NCBI RefSeq assembly: GCF_020085105.1
Contig: NC_058063.1
Location: 22,053,566-22,117,565, forward strand
Reading direction: 5' to 3'
Length of the DNA stretch: 64,000 nt
Source of the DNA: Siniperca chuatsi
Lineage: Eukaryota > Chordata > Actinopteri > Centrarchiformes > Sinipercidae
Part shown: one piece after another, positions 60,335-64,000 of the stretch
Position numbering within the stretch: the first letter of the stretch is position 1
Layout of the letters: each line of letters begins with the position of its first letter
The notes under the pieces: generated by a model
The model's input: only the letters and a program-made list of their open reading frames with translations
Databases searched by the model: none
Told to the model about the DNA's origin: nothing
Position numbers and translations under genes: made by a program

Positions 60335-61650
60335 AATGTCGGTCCATCACTTTGGTCCAGACTGAAATATCTCAACAACTCCTGGATGAATTGCCTTGAA
60401 ATTTTGTACAGACATTCATAGTTCCCAGAGGATGAATCCTTAAGACTTTGGAGACCCCCTGACTTTCCCTCTAGTGCCACCATGAGGTTGACATTTGTGG
60501 TTCAGAGGGAAATGTCTTGACAATGATTAGATGGATTGCCATGAAATTTGTTACAGATATTGAAGGTCCCCAGAGGATAAACTATAAGGACTTTGGTGAT
60601 CCGCTGACTTTTTCTCTAGCTCCACCAGCAGGTCACATCTTTCACTTATTCAGTAAAATATCTCAACAACTACTGGATGAATTGCCAAACTTTCATGTTT
60701 CCCAGAGGATGAATTCAATGACTTTGGTGAACCTCTGGTGACTTTAGCTCCACCAGCAGGTCACATCTTTCACTTATTCAGTGAAACAGTGACTCCTGCC
60801 AGCTCCCAGTATTCATCTTGTTGGCTGCTCTGTTTTCCCTGCCATACAAACTCTCCTGTCATTTCAGATCCAGCCACTTCCTCCTGCCCTGCAGTAAACC
60901 TTTCCCTGCCAGTCCCATCACTTGACCATCCACGCCCAACTGCTCTCCTGTTCCCCATTTCCCTAATTAGTCTTGCAGTATACAGTATATACCGGCCCAT
61001 TTCCATTCTGTCTTTGCCAGATTGCCCTAGCTTTCCAGCCTTTGTTCTGCCTGCCTGACCGACCCACTGCTTGATCGATGGATTGGTGATTCTCTGCCTA
61101 ACTCCTTTCTGGATAAGTTTGTCTGTTCTGACTGCCTTCTTAGTTTTGACCTCAGCCTGTTTATTGATTCAAGTAAATGTGGACTTTTATCTTAACCTGT
61201 CTGCCTGTGAGTCGTGCTTTTGGGTTCAAGCTTGCTGATTTTCTGAGCCATTACAGAAATATCTTAACGTCTACTAGATGGATTGACACAAAATTGTGTA
61301 CATATATTCACGGTTTCTAAACGCACACTCTTACATTTCCTCTAATAGCACCATGAGGTTGACGTTTTTGTTTTTTATTGAAAGATCTCGACAACTAAAA
61401 CATTCCGACATTCCCATCAGCCTCTGCTGTACTTTGGGTTTAGTGATAAATAGCATGTGTTAGCATGCTAACATGCTAAACTAAGATGATGAACATGGTA
61501 AACATTATACCTGCTAAACATCAGCATGTTAGCATTGTCGTTGTGAGCATATTAGCATTCAGAAATGAACATTTAGCTCAAAGCACCGCTGTGCCAAAAT
61601 ACAGCCTCACAGAGCTGCTAGCATGGCTGTTAGTCTTGTTTAAGCCTCGC
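60335..61650 (+). repeat. interspersed fish repeat split by an LTR-like insertion
   Basis: 60,335-60,786 has several degenerate units of about 120-150 bases built on AATATCTCAACAACT, CTGGATGAATTGCC, CCCAGAGGATGAAT and CTCCACCAGCAGGTCAC. The repeat resumes at 61,255 (GAAATATCTTAACGTCTACT) and ends with the ATGCTAACATGCTAAACTAA module. The middle (about 60,790-61,254) is pyrimidine-rich, carries the TATA-like AGTATATACCGGCCC shared with 49,590, and looks inserted. GAAA flanks it on both sides. Confidence 0.5.
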
Positions 61651-61867
61651 TGACACCTAGAAAAAGTAGTTGTAGTCATTTAAAAGTATATTTTCATCTA
61701 TATTTTGACCAGAGGTCCTTCCTGCTCCTTGTAAGTCTGCCTTGTTTTTTGGCTTCACCCACTGATATTTAAATTGACCACTGAGGCTATTTCTACCACG
61801 ACAGCAGCTCTTTCTGCAAGACACATATTTTAATCTAAAGCGCAAAATTAGCGTTGCATCATCAGCA

Positions 61868-61949
61868 TAAATAAGCCACACAGGAAGAGACCCGTTCTCA
61901 CCTCCATTACACTTCAGTCTGATGTTCAGACATTCAGCAGCAAGACAAC
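61868..61949 (+). promoter_or_regulatory. conserved 5' flank of FcR-like gene C3
   Basis: Reads ATAAGCCACACAGGAAGAGA, then GTTCTCACC and CAGCAGCAAGACAACATGG. The GGAA core and the leader are conserved with C2, A2 and B2. Confidence 0.5.
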
Positions 61950-63724
61950 ATGGAGGTCACAGCTCTCTGCATCAGACTGTGTGAGTACTGAGACTGTCTC
62001 CATTTCCTTGACAGTGATAAAAACAAAATGATAAAGTTGTCATTTGAAGTTAATAAGGCTGTTAGAAAAATTCTGTGATGTTTCACAGGTTTCATGTAGA
62101 GAAACCTCTGTGTGCAAAAATGTGTGGTTTTGTACTTTTCTGTATCAGTTATAAGATTTAACAGACAACACGCTTACCTTCAAGAGTAGCTGTAGGAATC
62201 GATAACTCATGTAGATGCTATAAACGTGTCTCTGTGATGTTTTGCTCTTTTCCTTTTTCTCTCCAGTGATGAATGTGTTATTCCTGTTGTGTGCACGTGC
62301 ACAGAAACTTGGTAAGTACCAGTTAGTTGCACATTTCTAGTAATAAATGATTCAAAATTTTGAAGGATACATTATTTTTTGGAAAGAGTTTTAAAGAAAA
62401 GAAGGAAGCAGCAAAATATCTTCTGTTGAGATTTTAGGTAACTGACCCTTTATGAATAATAGAAACAAATGAATGTTTGTTTAACAGGAATAACATTACC
62501 TTCATCATTTTTCATGTAGATACATTTACTGGGTTTAAATTGGTTCTATTATTTTCAAACTATATTCCACTATTTTATACGGGATTTGAGAACAAATCTG
62601 TTTATTTTTCTTTGTTTCAGATTCAGTGTCTCTTCGTGTAGTCCCAGACAGACTGCAGTTCTTTGAATATGACCAAGTAACGCTCATTTGTGAGGGGTTC
62701 AGTGTCTCAACTGAATGGAAAACTGTACATAACTTCACAGTTGAAGTACCCTCATGTAGAGCTACAAGTGCGGTGACAAGTAAGTCTTCCTGCACCATTA
62801 GTAATGTTTATCCAGACGAAAGTGGAGAGTACTGGTGTGAGACAGGAGAGGGGAAGAGAAGCAACAGCATCAACATCACTGTCACTGGTATGTTTGCATT
62901 AAGACAACAAGGTTTTGTCATAAATTCATCATGAGTTCAATGTGAAATAAATATTAAACCCATGTTGATCAGCTGGTTCTGTGATCCTGGAGAGTCCTGT
63001 CCTTCCTGTGATGGATGAGGAAGCTGTGACTCTGCGCTGCAGAAACAAGATGGCCTCCAACCTCTCTGCTGATTTCTTTAAAGATGGCTACCTCATCAGG
63101 AGCAGCTCTACAGGAGAGATGACCATCCACAATGTTTCCAAGTCTGATGAAGGATTTTACAAGTGTAACATCTCTGGAGATGGAGAATCACCAGAGAGCT
63201 GGTTGGCTGTCAGAGGTGAGACATATCAGTGTTTCAAAATAAAATGCATACATACATGTGCTATAAATGACTTGAAGCACTTGTTGAATCTGTTTGTTGA
63301 TTCCGCTGTTAAACTATTGTCAGATTCCCAGCGTGCGAAGCTTCAATGGCTGATTGAAGTATCTGAAACAAGTGCATTGAACACGATCTTTTTAGAAGCT
63401 TTTATTTGAAGTTTTGTAACACTGATACTCATTACATGAGTATGAACAAGTCATAATGGACATTGAAATCTTAGGTTTAATCATTCTCTTAATACTTTCA
63501 GTTTTCAATCTTTTTAAATCATAGTTTAGACTTTCAAAATTTACTTTCAACCATTTCATGTCTCGTAAAGTAACAGCACAATCTAAGTTACAATTCTTTC
63601 TCTGAAGGTCCTAATAAGACCACCGCCTCCTATCCTACCCCATGGATCATTGTCACTGTTTTAATGCTGGTTCTGCTGTTGGTGGTGGGACTACTTCACC
63701 TTAACAAAGGTTACTGGCACAGAG
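61950..63724 (+). CDS. C3: Fc-receptor-like protein, 3' end beyond window
   Basis: Exons: 61,950-61,980 ([10 protein letters not shown]), 62,267-62,311 ([14 protein letters not shown]), D1 62,621-62,887 (LICEGF to EYWCETGEG), D2 62,973-63,215 (LRCRNKM to FYKCNIS), stalk and transmembrane 63,608-63,724 ([12 protein letters not shown], then [19 protein letters not shown]), donor GTACGG. All junctions are phase 1 and open, giving about 234 residues so far. The tail exons lie to the right of the window. D1 has additional cysteines (PSCRATS and SSCTIS) that could form a further disulfide. It is related to A2, B2 and C2 but clearly diverged, and no sister copy is present here. Confidence 0.85.
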
Positions 63725-64000
63725 GTACGGATACATTTCACAACTTTGGCGCTAGAGAATGCTGTATTTTGTGTTGATGCAGTTTGAGTGGCAGTCTCTT
63801 GTATTTTATATTGTTATGAAGGCCAGTTAGCCTTTTTATTCAACCCGACAACCCAGTTGTGCATCTGTTTATTCCACACTATGTTTTTACAACACACCAC
63901 AAAAGTGCACCTCCCCTTCTTGGAATCTCTGCAACTTAAGTGCTTTTACTCTACTACTGAAAATTGGTTGTGGCTTGGTCAACCTATCAAGGACTGAAGG

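Overview
The window is nuclear DNA of a bony fish, most likely a percomorph. The genes are split into small exons with GT-AG introns of symmetrical phase 1. The repeats are teleost types: Tc1-like transposons, an L2-type LINE, Rex1-like remnants, a tRNA-derived SINE, a Penelope-like element and a solo LTR. All recognisable host genes are immunoglobulin-superfamily receptor genes. There are no bacterial features, no CRISPR and no rRNA. Exons were joined by hand from splice sites and phase, so the gene models are predictions.

Two gene families alternate. Minus-strand genes encode B7/butyrophilin-like proteins (signal peptide, V-set, C-set, transmembrane segment, in some a long charged tail, never a B30.2/SPRY domain). 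Plus-strand genes encode Fc-receptor-like proteins (split signal peptide, two Ig domains D1 and D2, transmembrane segment, short tail exons).

The layout is a tandem array. Unit A (1 to about 21,340) holds A1 (minus, enters from the left edge), A2 (plus), a reversed relic of an FcR D2 exon, and A3 (minus). Unit B (about 22,360 to 44,140) is a recent duplicate with B1, B2, the same relic and B3. Unit C (about 44,140 to 59,300) is an older, diverged copy with C1 (minus, intact), C2 (plus, intact) and a broken B7/BTN-like remnant. A further FcR-like gene, C3, starts at 61,950 and leaves the window on the right.

Units A and B differ by insertions and deletions: an L2 LINE is present only in A, and a solo LTR and a fold-back Tc1 only in B; about 345 bp is missing upstream of B1; and a block of about 1.75 kb is present only in B. 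A1 has a frameshift in its C-set exon. B1 has a frameshift in its leader exon and has lost its upstream region. A2 and B2 keep an in-frame alternative last exon that would make a GPI-anchored or tailless receptor, and B2 has gained two arginines at the outer end of its transmembrane segment.

Functionally this looks like a fast-evolving leukocyte receptor cluster, with candidate antibody or ligand receptors next to B7-like co-signalling molecules. Ligands and signalling direction cannot be read from the sequence.
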